Positions 1 through 8,406 of a DNA stretch of 13,737 nt are shown here, one piece after another. Source of the DNA: Verrucomicrobiota bacterium (GTDB taxonomy: Bacteria; Verrucomicrobiota; Verrucomicrobiia; Limisphaerales; UBA11358); the NCBI GenBank assembly GCA_021323835.1, contig JAJPKI010000106.1:1-13737 (forward strand). Direction: 5' to 3'. How positions within the stretch are numbered: position 1 is the first letter of the stretch; each line of letters begins with the position of its first letter. The notes under the pieces were generated by a model, which saw only the letters and a list, made by a program, of their open reading frames with translations, was not told the origin of the DNA and did no database searches. Position numbers and translations under genes: made by a program.

Positions 1-3000
1 ACGATCCAAAAGCAAAAGCCGATAACCTCGGTGAATTCGCCGAAGGAAGCGTTGCTCGTTTCGTTGAACGAGAAAGGCCGTGTGGATTTGAAGCACATGG
101 AAAAATTATTGCACCGGCCAACCGAAGGATTTCTGCCTGAACTCAAAGGCGTCTTGTTTCTCAATCCGCAGACGCAAGCATGGGAAACTGAAGACCATTA
201 TCTTTCCGGCGATGTTCGTGAAAAATTAAAAACTGCGGAAGCCGCAAGCATTGCCGATTCACGCTTCATTGAAAACGTCGAAGCACTCAAATCAGTTCAA
301 CCGGAAAATTTGTCAGCCACCCAAATTGACGCGCGCCTGGGTGCGTGTTGGGTTCCGGTAAAAGATTTTGAGGCATTCGCACAGGAGTTGCTGGGCGCGG
401 AAGACATCCAGGTTTTCTTCACGCCGCAACTTGGGACATGGACGATTCAAGCCGGTTACAATGCCAAACAAAGTGTCGCCAACACGACGGAATGGGGAAC
501 AAGCCGCGCCACGGCATTGCAATTGATTGAAGACGCGCTCAACGTCCGAACGCCGACGATTTACGACAAAATTCATGACGGAAAAAAAGAAAAGTCTGTC
601 GTCAACGCCAACGAAACCGAAGCCGCGCGTGATAAACAGCAGAAAATCAAAGACCGATTCAGGGAATGGGTTTGGCAAAATGACGAGCGGCGCAGTCGTC
701 TCGTCAACAAATACAACGAGGAGTTCAATGCCGTCCGCTTGCGCGCTTTCAACGGCGACCATTTGACGCTTCCGGGCGCGAGCCAGAACATTCAGTTACA
801 GAAGCAGCAAAAGAACGGCATCTGGCGGATTTTACAAACGCCGAACACATTGCTCGGCCATGTTGTCGGCGCGGGCAAAACCTACACCATGGTCGCTTCC
901 GCAATGGAATTGAAACGTCTTGGATTGGCACGCAAGCCTTTGCTCGTCGTCCCCAATCACATGCTTGGACAATTCTCGTCGGAGTTTTTAACTTTGTATC
1001 CGAGCGCGAACATTCTCGCCGCGACCAAAGACGATTTTGAAAAAAGCAAGCGGCGCGAATTGATGAGCCGCATCGCCACCGGCAATTGGGACGCGATTAT
1101 TGTCACGCATTCAGGCTTTGAAAAAATTCCGTTGGCTGAAAAAACCACGCGAGAATTTTTCGAGGTTCAATTGGATGAATTGGAAAATGCCATTCGGGAA
1201 CAAAAGAAGGACGGCAACACGCGCCGCATCGTCAAACAACTTGAATCAGCCAAGAAGAAACTGGAAACGAGAATGAAACTTCTCGCTGCCGAAGAGAAAA
1301 AGGATAACACGCACACATTTGAGGAACTTGGCATTGATCGGCTGTTTGTGGATGAGGCGCATTACTTCAAAAATCTGTTTTATGTTTCAAAAATGACGCG
1401 CATTGCGGGTTTGCCGCAAACTGCTTCCGAACGCGCCTTCGATATGTTTTTGAAAGTTCAATACATCCAGCAAATCAACAACGGCGGCGGAGTAGTGTTC
1501 GCAACGGGGACGCCCATCGCCAACAGCGTTGCCGAGATGTTCACCATGCAGCGATATTTGCAAATGGGCGCGTTGCGAAAACAGAAATTGCATCATTTTG
1601 ATTTGTGGGCGGCAACTTTCGGCGAGCCGGTGACGGCGATGGAACTTGCGCCCGACGGCGCGGGCTACCGACTCAACACGCGCTTTGCTCGATTCATCAA
1701 CGTGCCGGAACTGATGCAAATTTTCTGTCAGGTCGCCGACATTCAAACCGCCGCTCAACTGAAACTGCCCGTGCCGGAAATCAAGAACGGCAAACCTGCT
1801 GTTATCCGTGCGCCATCCACGCCGGAACTCAAAAAGGTGGTGGACGAACTTGTCAGACGCGCTGACAGAATTCGCAACCGGCAGGTTTTACCGCAAGACG
1901 ACAACATGCTCAAAATCACGACCGAGGGCCGCAAGGCCGCGTTGGATTTGCGCGTGTTAAATCCGCGAGCCAAAGACCATCCCGACAACAAAGTGAATTT
2001 GGCTGCGGACAAGATTTTTGAAATTTGGAAGGAGACAGCAGCGCAGCGATCTACCCAACTTGTCTTTTGCGATTTGTCCACGCCTTCAAAGTTGAACAAA
2101 CAATTTTGCATTTACGATGACTTGAAAGCCAAGTTGGTGAAGCGCGGCATTTCCGCCGAAGAAATTGCGTTCATTCAGGATTATGACAGCGATGTGCAGA
2201 AACACATTTTGTTCAAAGAAGTGAAGTCGGGAAAAATTCGCGTCCTTATCGGCAGCACGCAAAAAATGGGCGCAGGCACAAATGTCCAGGAACGGCTCAT
2301 TGCTGAACATCATTTAGACCCACCATGGCGACCGGCAGACGTGGAGCAACGCGACGGACGCATTTTACGACAAGGGAACAACAATGCCGTCGTCCAAATT
2401 TTTCGTTACGTCACTGAAGGCAGTTTTGACGCCTATATGTGGCAAACGCTCGAAACAAAGGCCAAGTTCATTCATCAGGTGATGACCGGCGACACGCACA
2501 TCCGGCATATCGAGGACGTTGATTCAAGGGCATTGACGTATGCGGAAGTCAAAGCCATCGCTTCGGGCAATCCGCTCGTTATCGAAAAGGCATCGGTTGA
2601 CGCCGAAATTACACGGCTTACGCGACTGCGTTCGCAGCACGTTGAAACGCAATATCGCATTCGCGATGACATCCGGCATCTCAAAGAGAACATTCCAGTT
2701 TACGGCCAGCGGATTGAAAATCTGAAATTGGATATGGCGGAGCGCACCGAAACGCGCGGCGAAGCGTTTCAAATTCTTTTGGAGAAAACTGTCGTCAAAG
2801 ACCGTGCTATTGCCGGTGAGATGTTGAACCGAATCGCGCGGCGTGTCGCCGGAGCGAGACAGGAATTTCATGTCGGCGAATTCGCCGGTTTTCAACTTTT
2901 TGTCCGGCCAGCTTTTTTGCAGCAGGTCGAAATCATTTTGAAGGGACGCAATCAATACACGGCAAACGTGTCCGATTCACCTTTGGGAACAATTCGGTCT

Positions 3001-3327
3001 CTCGAATATGTCCCGCAGAATTTTGAGGAACGGATTTCATTTCATCAGCGTGATTTGAAAGAAGCTGAAAAAAAGTGCCGTGAACTGGAAGCAAAAGTCG
3101 GCCAGCCATTCGAGCATGAAGAAAAATTGCAATCGCTCACACAACGGCAAAAGGAATTGGAAGACGCTTTGGACATCACCAAAAATCAGGCTTCAAACGC
3201 GCTCTCCGCCGAAGAAACAGAAGTGCAAACGGTGCAGGAAACGGAAGCTGAATCCGTCCAAGAAACGCCGACGAAAGTTTCCAATAAAAGTAAAAATTCG
3301 AAAATGCGTGTCGCAGTTGCGCATTAA
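1..3327 (+). CDS. Large SF2/SNF2-type helicase, C-terminal part (5' end outside window)
   Basis: The frame is open from base 1 with no stop before the GTG at 31, and the residues around that GTG read as internal protein, so the gene starts upstream. Numbering from the first in-window codon (1108 residues): Walker A GHVVGAGKT 286-294, DEAH box 451-454 (FVDEAHYFKN), motif III-like ATGTPIAN from 501, motif V MGAGTN 756-761, and motif VI QRDGRILRQGN 783-793. This is a complete two-lobe SF2 ATPase. Charged, probably coiled-coil stretches follow at about 865-925 and 1010-1062, then a low-complexity acidic to basic tail. The segment before the helicase (NSPKEALLVSLNEKGRVDL, LSGDVREKLKTAE, RLGACWVP) matches what I recall of the giant methylase-helicase proteins of plasmids, phages and integrative elements (COG4646-like). 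Such proteins often carry an adenine methyltransferase domain N-terminally, which cannot be seen here. ATP-dependent DNA translocation is family knowledge; the substrate is unknown. Confidence 0.88.
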   Translation, partial: TIQKQKPITSVNSPKEALLVSLNEKGRVDLKHMEKLLHRPTEGFLPELKGVLFLNPQTQAWETEDHYLSGDVREKLKTAEAASIADSRFIENVEALKSVQPENLSATQIDARLGACWVPVKDFEAFAQELLGAEDIQVFFTPQLGTWTIQAGYNAKQSVANTTEWGTSRATALQLIEDALNVRTPTIYDKIHDGKKEKSVVNANETEAARDKQQKIKDRFREWVWQNDERRSRLVNKYNEEFNAVRLRAFNGDHLTLPGASQNIQLQKQQKNGIWRILQTPNTLLGHVVGAGKTYTMVASAMELKRLGLARKPLLVVPNHMLGQFSSEFLTLYPSANILAATKDDFEKSKRRELMSRIATGNWDAIIVTHSGFEKIPLAEKTTREFFEVQLDELENAIREQKKDGNTRRIVKQLESAKKKLETRMKLLAAEEKKDNTHTFEELGIDRLFVDEAHYFKNLFYVSKMTRIAGLPQTASERAFDMFLKVQYIQQINNGGGVVFATGTPIANSVAEMFTMQRYLQMGALRKQKLHHFDLWAATFGEPVTAMELAPDGAGYRLNTRFARFINVPELMQIFCQVADIQTAAQLKLPVPEIKNGKPAVIRAPSTPELKKVVDELVRRADRIRNRQVLPQDDNMLKITTEGRKAALDLRVLNPRAKDHPDNKVNLAADKIFEIWKETAAQRSTQLVFCDLSTPSKLNKQFCIYDDLKAKLVKRGISAEEIAFIQDYDSDVQKHILFKEVKSGKIRVLIGSTQKMGAGTNVQERLIAEHHLDPPWRPADVEQRDGRILRQGNNNAVVQIFRYVTEGSFDAYMWQTLETKAKFIHQVMTGDTHIRHIEDVDSRALTYAEVKAIASGNPLVIEKASVDAEITRLTRLRSQHVETQYRIRDDIRHLKENIPVYGQRIENLKLDMAERTETRGEAFQILLEKTVVKDRAIAGEMLNRIARRVAGARQEFHVGEFAGFQLFVRPAFLQQVEIILKGRNQYTANVSDSPLGTIRSLEYVPQNFEERISFHQRDLKEAEKKCRELEAKVGQPFEHEEKLQSLTQRQKELEDALDITKNQASNALSAEETEVQTVQETEAESVQETPTKVSNKSKNSKMRVAVAH

Positions 3328-3463
3328 AGGTTTCAACTTTTTCAACTTTGAAGGCTAGCATGCATGGATGAATCCAAAGCCAAAGATTTGCCCATCTACA
3401 ACGTCTGAATTCTTACAAATTTCTGACAACTTTTGATGATGGGTGGAGTATAAAGTATAAGCC
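3328..3463 (+). promoter_or_regulatory. Intergenic gap with possible promoter for the downstream operon
   Basis: This is the only sizeable gap in the window. Two overlapping promoter-like arrangements are visible: TTGATG at 3433-3438 with TATAAG at 3456-3461 (17-base spacer), and CTGACA at 3423-3428 with TATAAA at 3449-3454 (20-base spacer). Both place the start of transcription at or just inside the ATG at 3464, so the message would be leaderless or nearly so. A GGTGGAG at 3442-3448 could instead be a Shine-Dalgarno sequence, but it lies 15 bases from the ATG, which is long. A direct repeat TTCAACTTT sits at about 3331-3348. I see no convincing terminator hairpin after the helicase gene. The promoter call is weak. 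Confidence 0.25.
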
Positions 3464-4474
3464 ATGAGATCCAAAATTGCGCTATTCGGCCTTGTGCTCA
3501 GCTTGCTTGATCCATTCAGCAATTCATTTGCAGGCGAACTCACCAACAACGAGTCACAAAAGTTGGTTCACAACTGGGAATACATCACGTTTCCTTGGAC
3601 TTTGCCGGATAGAAAAAGTTGTCCAACATTTTTGGCAGGCTGGCCCGGTCGTTCTGAACACTCCGACGAAGAATCACGAGGATTCCGCTTGGACGTTATG
3701 AATATCGTGCAAGGATTTGGATTTTTCAAAACCAACGCCATTGCAGCGCGATTATATCGGGCGAATGGAGAAATTGTTGAGCCAACTGAGGAAGGAAAGA
3801 AACTCCTGAATGCTCCAATTAGCGTTAGCACATTCTCTTATCCCGGCATGGAACCAAACCCGCAAGTGCTAACTTATTTTCCGTGGGGCACAAATATGCT
3901 TGAAGAAAGTTGGATTGAAGTTTCGATGGGCACGGAAAGGTATTGGGTTGAAATTCCCTATGGATTTGACCGAAATCCGGCAGACCCGCTTCCGCCTTCG
4001 TTCCCGGGTGGTCGTCCCAAATTTGTTCCCGCCATGAAATCATTGACCGACCACGATCATGTGATGCGCTGGCAGACTGTGCATTATGACTTGGGCGCGA
4101 TTCAAAATGGCTGGCGGCTGTCGCTGATCCAATCCAATTCAGTTGATGCGGAAAGCGAAGTCGTGCTCTATCGCGAAGATGTCAAAATCGGCACTTCAAC
4201 ATCATGGAAAACCAATTCACCAACGACTGCCTTAAACGTTTTGGATGCCAATGGGACAATTGTTGGCAGCCATTGCATTGACGTTCATATTCAGGACGGA
4301 GGAATGGAACGGTGTAACATATATAAAATCAATCAAAATGGAGATGACCAGCGATGTTGGGGACAAATCGAAATCAACGTTGATGATAAAACCTATCGTA
4401 TTGTCGTGCCTTCCAGTCTTTACAAATATGCTCACGGACATGCCGATAGACTGCAAATTGAAAATAAACTATGA
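3464..4474 (+). CDS. Secreted hypothetical protein, first gene of the operon
   Basis: This 336-aa protein has an N-terminal Sec signal (MRSKIALFGLVLSLL, polar region, probable SPase I site SFA|GEL near residue 24). I do not recognise the mature part. It is soluble-looking and rich in aromatic residues, with no further membrane segment. Cysteines occur near residues 47, 273 and 284 and again near the C-terminus (QRCWGQIEINVDD), so disulphides outside the cytoplasm are possible. An in-frame TAA at 3458-3460 makes ATG 3464 the first usable start. Its stop TGA overlaps the ATG of the next gene (ATGA at 4471-4474), suggesting translational coupling. Its N-terminus resembles the downstream cassette only loosely, so it may be a distant relative or merely a generic signal peptide. 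Confidence 0.8.
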   Translation: MRSKIALFGLVLSLLDPFSNSFAGELTNNESQKLVHNWEYITFPWTLPDRKSCPTFLAGWPGRSEHSDEESRGFRLDVMNIVQGFGFFKTNAIAARLYRANGEIVEPTEEGKKLLNAPISVSTFSYPGMEPNPQVLTYFPWGTNMLEESWIEVSMGTERYWVEIPYGFDRNPADPLPPSFPGGRPKFVPAMKSLTDHDHVMRWQTVHYDLGAIQNGWRLSLIQSNSVDAESEVVLYREDVKIGTSTSWKTNSPTTALNVLDANGTIVGSHCIDVHIQDGGMERCNIYKINQNGDDQRCWGQIEINVDDKTYRIVVPSSLYKYAHGHADRLQIENKL

Positions 4475-4533
4475 AACCCAAACTCATCCTCTGCCTCGCG
4501 CTGGTTTTGAGCGGCGGTTTGTTTGGCTGTTCA
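4471..4533 (+). repeat. Signal-peptide cassette copy 1 (full length)
   Basis: This 63-base copy encodes MKPKLILCLALVLSGG plus LFGCS. Its first 33 bases are identical to those of copy 9 at 11193. It carries the common 11-mer TGCCTCGCGCT and ends in a complete lipobox. Confidence 0.9.
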
Positions 4534-4848
4534 ACTGCCAGACATTCTGCGGTGGCTTGCACGAAAAATGATAAAGAACTCACAAAGCAAGTTTCCGGCA
4601 TTCTCGTGGAGTGTCAGAAAATCAAACCCGGCATGACACGTGTGGAATTACTAAAAGTTTTCACAATCGAAGGCGGCCTTTCGACGGCAACGCATCGAAC
4701 TTATGTTTATCGTGGTTGCCCATATATCAAGGTTGACGTTGATTTTGAATCAGCGGATCAAAAGGCGAAAAGGACCGATCAAGAAAAACCAACAGATATC
4801 ATAACCAAAATTTCCAAGCCATATTTGGATTGGAGCATCATTGATTGA
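4471..4848 (+). CDS. Small lipoprotein with BamE/SmpA-like motif
   Basis: This 125-aa protein opens with a full-length signal cassette whose lipobox LFGC puts the lipidated cysteine at residue 20, followed by Ser (by the E. coli +2 rule this favours the outer membrane). The mature part contains KIKPGMTRVELLKVF, then a Gly-rich turn, TYVYRGCPYIKVDVDF and a C-terminal charged stretch. The K.GMT..E(V/L)L...G pattern followed by beta strands is typical of the small BamE/SmpA/OmlA-like lipoprotein fold; that assignment is by motif only. Extra cysteines lie at about residues 30, 48 and 88. The start overlaps the stop of the preceding gene by four bases, and no Shine-Dalgarno sequence is visible, so translation probably depends on coupling. 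It need not be BamE itself: such folds are common in small envelope lipoproteins of unknown role. Confidence 0.82.
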   Translation: MKPKLILCLALVLSGGLFGCSTARHSAVACTKNDKELTKQVSGILVECQKIKPGMTRVELLKVFTIEGGLSTATHRTYVYRGCPYIKVDVDFESADQKAKRTDQEKPTDIITKISKPYLDWSIID

Positions 4849-4850
4849 CC

Positions 4851-4910
4851 ATGAACTCCAAATTCATCCTCTGCATCGTGCTGGTCTTGCTTCTCATCGG
4901 CTGCGGATCA
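4851..4910 (+). repeat. Signal-peptide cassette copy 2 (diverged 3' half)
   Basis: The first eight codons follow the cassette (ATG AAC TCC AAA TTC ATC CTC TGC). After that it diverges (ATCGTGCTGGTC) and ends in an LLIGC lipobox in place of SGGLFGC. Confidence 0.75.
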
Positions 4911-5321
4911 ATGGGCGTATCCAGCCGAGGCCGAACGATGGAAGTGACCGTCTTGGTCCCAGAGGATCCTCAAGTGTATGCCGAGATGATTACGGGGGAA
5001 CAAGATTTCCAAAGAGCTAAGGCAATGCCTTTTGCTGCAAAGCGTGTTGTTGTGCCATATGCCAGAGATTTGCTTCGTGCAAGCGCTGACGCTGCGGTGG
5101 AAGAGATAGGTCCCAGCCAAATGGGGCCGACGAAAATTGTTTATTGGAAAATAGAAAATGGAACTGCGTTCGTTCTCCTCAACATTGATACTGATGGCTG
5201 GGCGGGTGTGGGTTACGCTCGGGCCTACGACCATCCAATTGTTGAAAAGACATTGTTGCGGTTCAAAAACATAAAGCGGGTTGTTTGGGATAAAGCGCCC
5301 GATGAACATATAGCTAGATGA
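4851..5321 (+). CDS. Small lipoprotein, possibly GerMN-like
   Basis: I chose ATG 4851 (156 aa), not the in-frame TTG two codons earlier, because the cassette begins at this ATG, two bases after the preceding stop. The signal peptide ends in lipobox LIGC with the cysteine at residue 18. The mature part starts with a beta-like strand (MEVTVLVPED). In the middle it has a basic/aromatic segment (KRVVVPYARDLL), then IENGTAFVLLNIDTDGW and finally HPIVEKTLLRFKNIKRVVWD. The layout of strand, helix, 'NGTA-V-L--D' strand, helix, then F..IKRV strand recalls the GerMN-type domain found in envelope lipoproteins. That is a fold-level guess; the family is otherwise unrecognised. The gene stands 52 bases ahead of the next cassette start, the widest gap in the cluster. 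Confidence 0.8.
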   Translation: MNSKFILCIVLVLLLIGCGSMGVSSRGRTMEVTVLVPEDPQVYAEMITGEQDFQRAKAMPFAAKRVVVPYARDLLRASADAAVEEIGPSQMGPTKIVYWKIENGTAFVLLNIDTDGWAGVGYARAYDHPIVEKTLLRFKNIKRVVWDKAPDEHIAR

Positions 5322-5373
5322 TGGCCACTCCCAACATGAACGTGAAACGTTAAAGATGAAGACTGGCATTAAA

Positions 5374-5424
5374 ATGGAATCGAAACTCCTCCTCTGCCTC
5401 GCGCTCATTTGGTGCGGCGGGTTG
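5374..5424 (+). repeat. Signal-peptide cassette copy 3 (lipobox lost)
   Basis: It begins ATGGAATCGAAACTCCTCCT and keeps the 11-mer TGCCTCGCGCT. The resemblance ends after GCGGCGGGTTG, where LFGC is replaced by NVARADG, converting the signal to SPase I type. Confidence 0.8.
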
Positions 5425-7926
5425 AATGTTGCCCGCGCTGATGGAACAATCGCTGGTGCGGCGTCCTCAACCCATTCGTTGCAACGCCAGTTGGAACAAT
5501 TGGCGCAGACCAATAAATACTTTTCCCTGACGGTCATCATTCGAGAGCGTCCGTTACGCCTAAGACCGTTCCCGGAGGAAGTGAAGTGGAAGACCAACGG
5601 TTCCATGATTCGCTATCTCGGGGGAACTAATGCGCTGGCGGCGCAGCAATTGCGTCTGCTGGACGAACTTCACACCTTGAGCGGAAATCGCGAAGAGCTT
5701 GCCGCATTGCTGACCAACCCTGATCCCAAAGTGCGGACGTTGGCATTGGGCGCTCTTTTTCAGCGCGAGGACGGACGTGACTTGCCATTGATTGCCTCGC
5801 TGATCAATGATTCGGCGCAGACCTTTCCGGACGTTCATGACGACATGAGTCAAGGGGGTGGACCAACTCCCATCGCTGCACTGATGAATCCGCAAACAGT
5901 CGGCAAGGTCGCGCAAACCATGCTCTCATTTTGGATGGATTCATCGGAAGGGTTTCACGAAAACACCGTCACGTCGGACGATTTTGCCAAATATTGGAAA
6001 AAATACGCAGGCCGCGATTATTCCGCGAGTTGGTTTGCCGTTCGGATGAAGCGCGCCACGCGCGAGACTGACCCCATCCAATCCGAATATCGGGCAGACA
6101 TTGACCGGGTGATTGCCAACATGCGGGCGCTGCCAGCGCCGGACGGTCTATGGATTCAACTCTACGTGCTGGCACCGGACAACCAGTTCACCAGCGGGCT
6201 GGTTCCGGACGAGGCCCTCATCGCTGTGGCCGGGAAAATCGGCCCGGACGCCTTGATGCGATTCCTTCAACGGCAACCGGTCTGCGCCGATCCAGACCTG
6301 CGACTGGACAAAAATGACAGACTCTTTGTTGGAATCGGTGATTTTATTTTGGAGCACGCGGATAAACTGCTGCGGCCGGAGGATTGCGATGCGTTGCTGG
6401 CCTGCCAATACGTCATGCGCGATTCCGGCGGGGTCAATCCGGCGTGGGCCATCGGGGCCGCGTTGGTTCAACCGGAACGGGCTGGCGAGATTTTGCACAA
6501 TGCCCTCAAACATGAAACGCGAAGTTATGAGACTTCTGCCGGCGAACTGGCGGGAGCACTGTGGCGGATTCGCGGGTCGGCAGAACTGGATTTTCTGGTC
6601 AACTGGTTTTACACGGTGCTGCCCACCGCCAGTGAACCGATGCATCAGCCGGTAGCCTTTTTGTGGGGCGTGGAAAAGGCCGCACGGCCGGACACGAAGC
6701 AGTTGATGACCGCGTTGGTAAAGGATCCGCGCTTTGACCGCACAGACTGGGACACGCTGGTAGAAATATTAAAAATCGTGAACAACGGCCGCGCAACTCC
6801 GCTCGTGGCGGAGCGGGACATTTACGACGCCCAACCGAACGGCTTGGCGGATGTCCACCGTGTATATCCTGATTGGCGCAACCGGTTGCGCCGTGAATAT
6901 GGCCTGCCAGAGGAACCGCTGCCACCGACGTTGGCCGAGCCGGAACAGGTGCTTACTGAGCCAGCTTGGTCAACGCCCATGCCTAAGCAGGACGATTTAG
7001 CCGGGCAATGGCGAATCGTCCCCTCTCCGGACGGCCAATGGCTTGCCTTGTTGTCGCACGAAGTTGTGACGCTATGGCGAACCGATACCGGAAAATTGGC
7101 ATGGCAGCCCCCATCGTTCCATGAGCGGGACGACGGCTACCCCACGGTGGCTGGAGACGTGGCGTTCACTACAACCGGCCAATTGCTCATTTTTGATAAA
7201 GGCGATTATGGTCGCTTCCGTGCCTGGGATATAACCACGCATCAGGAAGCCAACAAGGTGCCGTTAAGCGGCAAACCCACCAGCGGAGTGGACGATGGGA
7301 GATACAGCTTCGACCGCACCGCGCAACGCATGGCCTTTGCGGGCTACAATGATTTGGGCTGCTTTGACACCCGCACCGGCGCGGCGCTGTGGATGCACCC
7401 GCGCGAAGGCGGCGTGAATATTCCCATTGCTCTATCTGCCGATGGAACGCGCGTGGCGGTTGGTGGCGGCGCGGGTTATCCTCAAGTGGTCTGCGTGTAT
7501 GATGCCGTCACCGGCGAGCGACTGCGGCAATTTGATTCGTTCGCCGGCCAGGTGCTGGGCGTGGCGCTTTCCGCGGACGGCAGGCAGTTGGCAACCGCTA
7601 CTGCGGCGGACGGCCTGCAACTCAGGGATGCCGATTCGGGCATATTATCACAGTCGTTTGCCTGGCAGGTGCCGGGCTGGAACATGGGACCGCCCGTATT
7701 TTCCGCCGATGGCCGATGGCTGGCGGCGGTGGGTTTCACGTCTGCCATCGGTGTTCATGAGATTGGTATTTTTAGCACGAACACGGGCCGTTTAAAATGG
7801 ATGATACGGTTTCCAACGGACGCATCCTTCGGCGCAGACATACCTCTGGCTTTTTCGCCGGATGGAAAAACTCTCTACACCGCCGGCTCACAACTTGAAG
7901 CCTGGCCACTGACAAACAACCCATGA
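5374..7926 (+). CDS. Secreted HEAT-like / WD40-like beta-propeller protein
   Basis: The start is placed at ATG 5374 (850 aa), where the cassette begins; an in-frame ATG at 5356 would add six residues. The signal peptide has lost the lipobox and ends in a probable SPase I site (ARA|DG). Residues about 109-147 read like a HEAT-type repeat (LLTNPDPKVRTLALGALF). The middle, up to about 520, is helical and unrecognised. From about 548 to the end there are WD40/quinoprotein-like blades: PSPDGQWLALL...VTLWRTDTGKLAW, LSADGTRVAVGGG, LSADGRQLATATAADGLQLRD, FSADGRWLAAVG and FSPDGKTLYTAG. The likely role is a secreted or periplasmic binding scaffold; no catalytic motif was seen. The body is clearly more GC-rich than the neighbouring lipoproteins (line 7561-7620 counts 42/60 G+C). 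It ends in an ATGA overlap with the next gene. Confidence 0.85.
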   Translation: MESKLLLCLALIWCGGLNVARADGTIAGAASSTHSLQRQLEQLAQTNKYFSLTVIIRERPLRLRPFPEEVKWKTNGSMIRYLGGTNALAAQQLRLLDELHTLSGNREELAALLTNPDPKVRTLALGALFQREDGRDLPLIASLINDSAQTFPDVHDDMSQGGGPTPIAALMNPQTVGKVAQTMLSFWMDSSEGFHENTVTSDDFAKYWKKYAGRDYSASWFAVRMKRATRETDPIQSEYRADIDRVIANMRALPAPDGLWIQLYVLAPDNQFTSGLVPDEALIAVAGKIGPDALMRFLQRQPVCADPDLRLDKNDRLFVGIGDFILEHADKLLRPEDCDALLACQYVMRDSGGVNPAWAIGAALVQPERAGEILHNALKHETRSYETSAGELAGALWRIRGSAELDFLVNWFYTVLPTASEPMHQPVAFLWGVEKAARPDTKQLMTALVKDPRFDRTDWDTLVEILKIVNNGRATPLVAERDIYDAQPNGLADVHRVYPDWRNRLRREYGLPEEPLPPTLAEPEQVLTEPAWSTPMPKQDDLAGQWRIVPSPDGQWLALLSHEVVTLWRTDTGKLAWQPPSFHERDDGYPTVAGDVAFTTTGQLLIFDKGDYGRFRAWDITTHQEANKVPLSGKPTSGVDDGRYSFDRTAQRMAFAGYNDLGCFDTRTGAALWMHPREGGVNIPIALSADGTRVAVGGGAGYPQVVCVYDAVTGERLRQFDSFAGQVLGVALSADGRQLATATAADGLQLRDADSGILSQSFAWQVPGWNMGPPVFSADGRWLAAVGFTSAIGVHEIGIFSTNTGRLKWMIRFPTDASFGADIPLAFSPDGKTLYTAGSQLEAWPLTNNP

Positions 7927-7967
7927 AACCCAAACTACTTCTCTGCTTCGCGCTCATTTTAGGCGGC
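7923..7967 (+). repeat. Signal-peptide cassette copy 4 (lipobox lost)
   Basis: ATGAAACCCAAAC matches copies 1 and 9. The core reads TGCTTCGCGCT, and the match ends after the GGCGGC that encodes GlyGly, where a new SPase I end follows. The ATGA also stops the upstream gene. Confidence 0.8.
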
Positions 7968-8342
7968 CACGTCTTTGCGCAAAACACAACCAATGTCTAT
8001 CGCCGGATTTCACTGGCAGAGGTCAACACCGTCAGGCTGGAAGTCGAACAATTTACCAATCAGCAAAATGGAATTTGTATCCGGGTCAATGATTACGCGG
8101 CGAATGCCCGCCAAAAGACGAACGTCGTCTGTGACCTGTATTGGATAGATGACAAAGGGAGGGAGGCAAAAACAAAATTCTTGAGCGTCACACTCAAACA
8201 AACAGCGCCGAATTCAGAAAATTATTCAGGCGAAGTCGCAGAGCGGACAGAATTTGAACATGGAAATAAATTTAAGGTTGTTTACAAAAGTGTCGGCCTG
8301 CCTTTACCGATTTCCACGTGGTATGCATGCTATTACCATTAA
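7923..8342 (+). CDS. Small secreted protein of unknown function
   Basis: This 139-aa protein starts on a four-base ATGA overlap with the preceding stop. The signal peptide keeps the cassette's first half but ends in HVFA|QN, a good SPase I site, so the product should be soluble in the periplasm or secreted. The mature domain alternates strands (NTVRLEVEQF, TNVVCDLYWIDDKGRE, KFLSVTLKQT, KFKVVYKSVG), consistent with a small all-beta fold. A conserved-looking D-L-Y-W-I-D-D-K-G turn is present, and it ends in STWYACYYH. Two cysteines besides the one in the signal, plus one near the C-terminus, may form disulphides. I do not recognise the family. Confidence 0.78.
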   Translation: MKPKLLLCFALILGGHVFAQNTTNVYRRISLAEVNTVRLEVEQFTNQQNGICIRVNDYAANARQKTNVVCDLYWIDDKGREAKTKFLSVTLKQTAPNSENYSGEVAERTEFEHGNKFKVVYKSVGLPLPISTWYACYYH

Positions 8343-8343
8343 A

Positions 8344-8406
8344 ATGAAACTGAAATTCATCCTCTGCCTCGCGCTCGTTTTGAGCGGCGGGTTGTTTGGC
8401 TGCTCC
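8344..8406 (+). repeat. Signal-peptide cassette copy 5 (full length)
   Basis: This is a complete 63-base copy with the 11-mer TGCCTCGCGCT and the ending SGGLFGCS. Codons 3-5 vary (CTG AAA TTC), as they do in copy 12. Confidence 0.9.

Noticed and set aside
31..33. GTG at 31 as the start of the helicase gene
   Set aside because: The frame is open to base 1, and the surrounding residues (SVNSPKEALL) look internal to a longer protein.
3328..3363. Terminator after the helicase gene
   Set aside because: There is only a direct repeat (TTCAACTTT twice) and a short GCATGC palindrome; no stable hairpin followed by a T-run.
4494..4520. Inverted repeat CGCT...AGCG inside the cassette as a recombination site or hairpin
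   Set aside because: The stem is only four bases and several copies do not keep it, so the conserved unit is better explained as coding sequence.
5339..5351. Palindrome AACGT-GAA-ACGTT
   Set aside because: A five-base stem with a three-base loop and no T-run is too weak for a terminator, and there is no second copy to suggest an operator.
5321..5353. Ten-codon mini-ORF between two genes
   Set aside because: It starts on the stop of the preceding gene but has no ribosome binding site and no recognisable peptide; chance is enough to explain it.
4908..5606. A 232-codon open frame on the minus strand
   Set aside because: It lies antisense across two well-supported plus-strand genes and has no domain or signal. 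It is open only because of codon bias on the other strand.
8254..8343. Extension of the 8344 gene to the upstream in-frame ATG
   Set aside because: It would place the lipoprotein signal 30 residues inside the protein and overlap the preceding gene; the cassette fixes the start at 8344.
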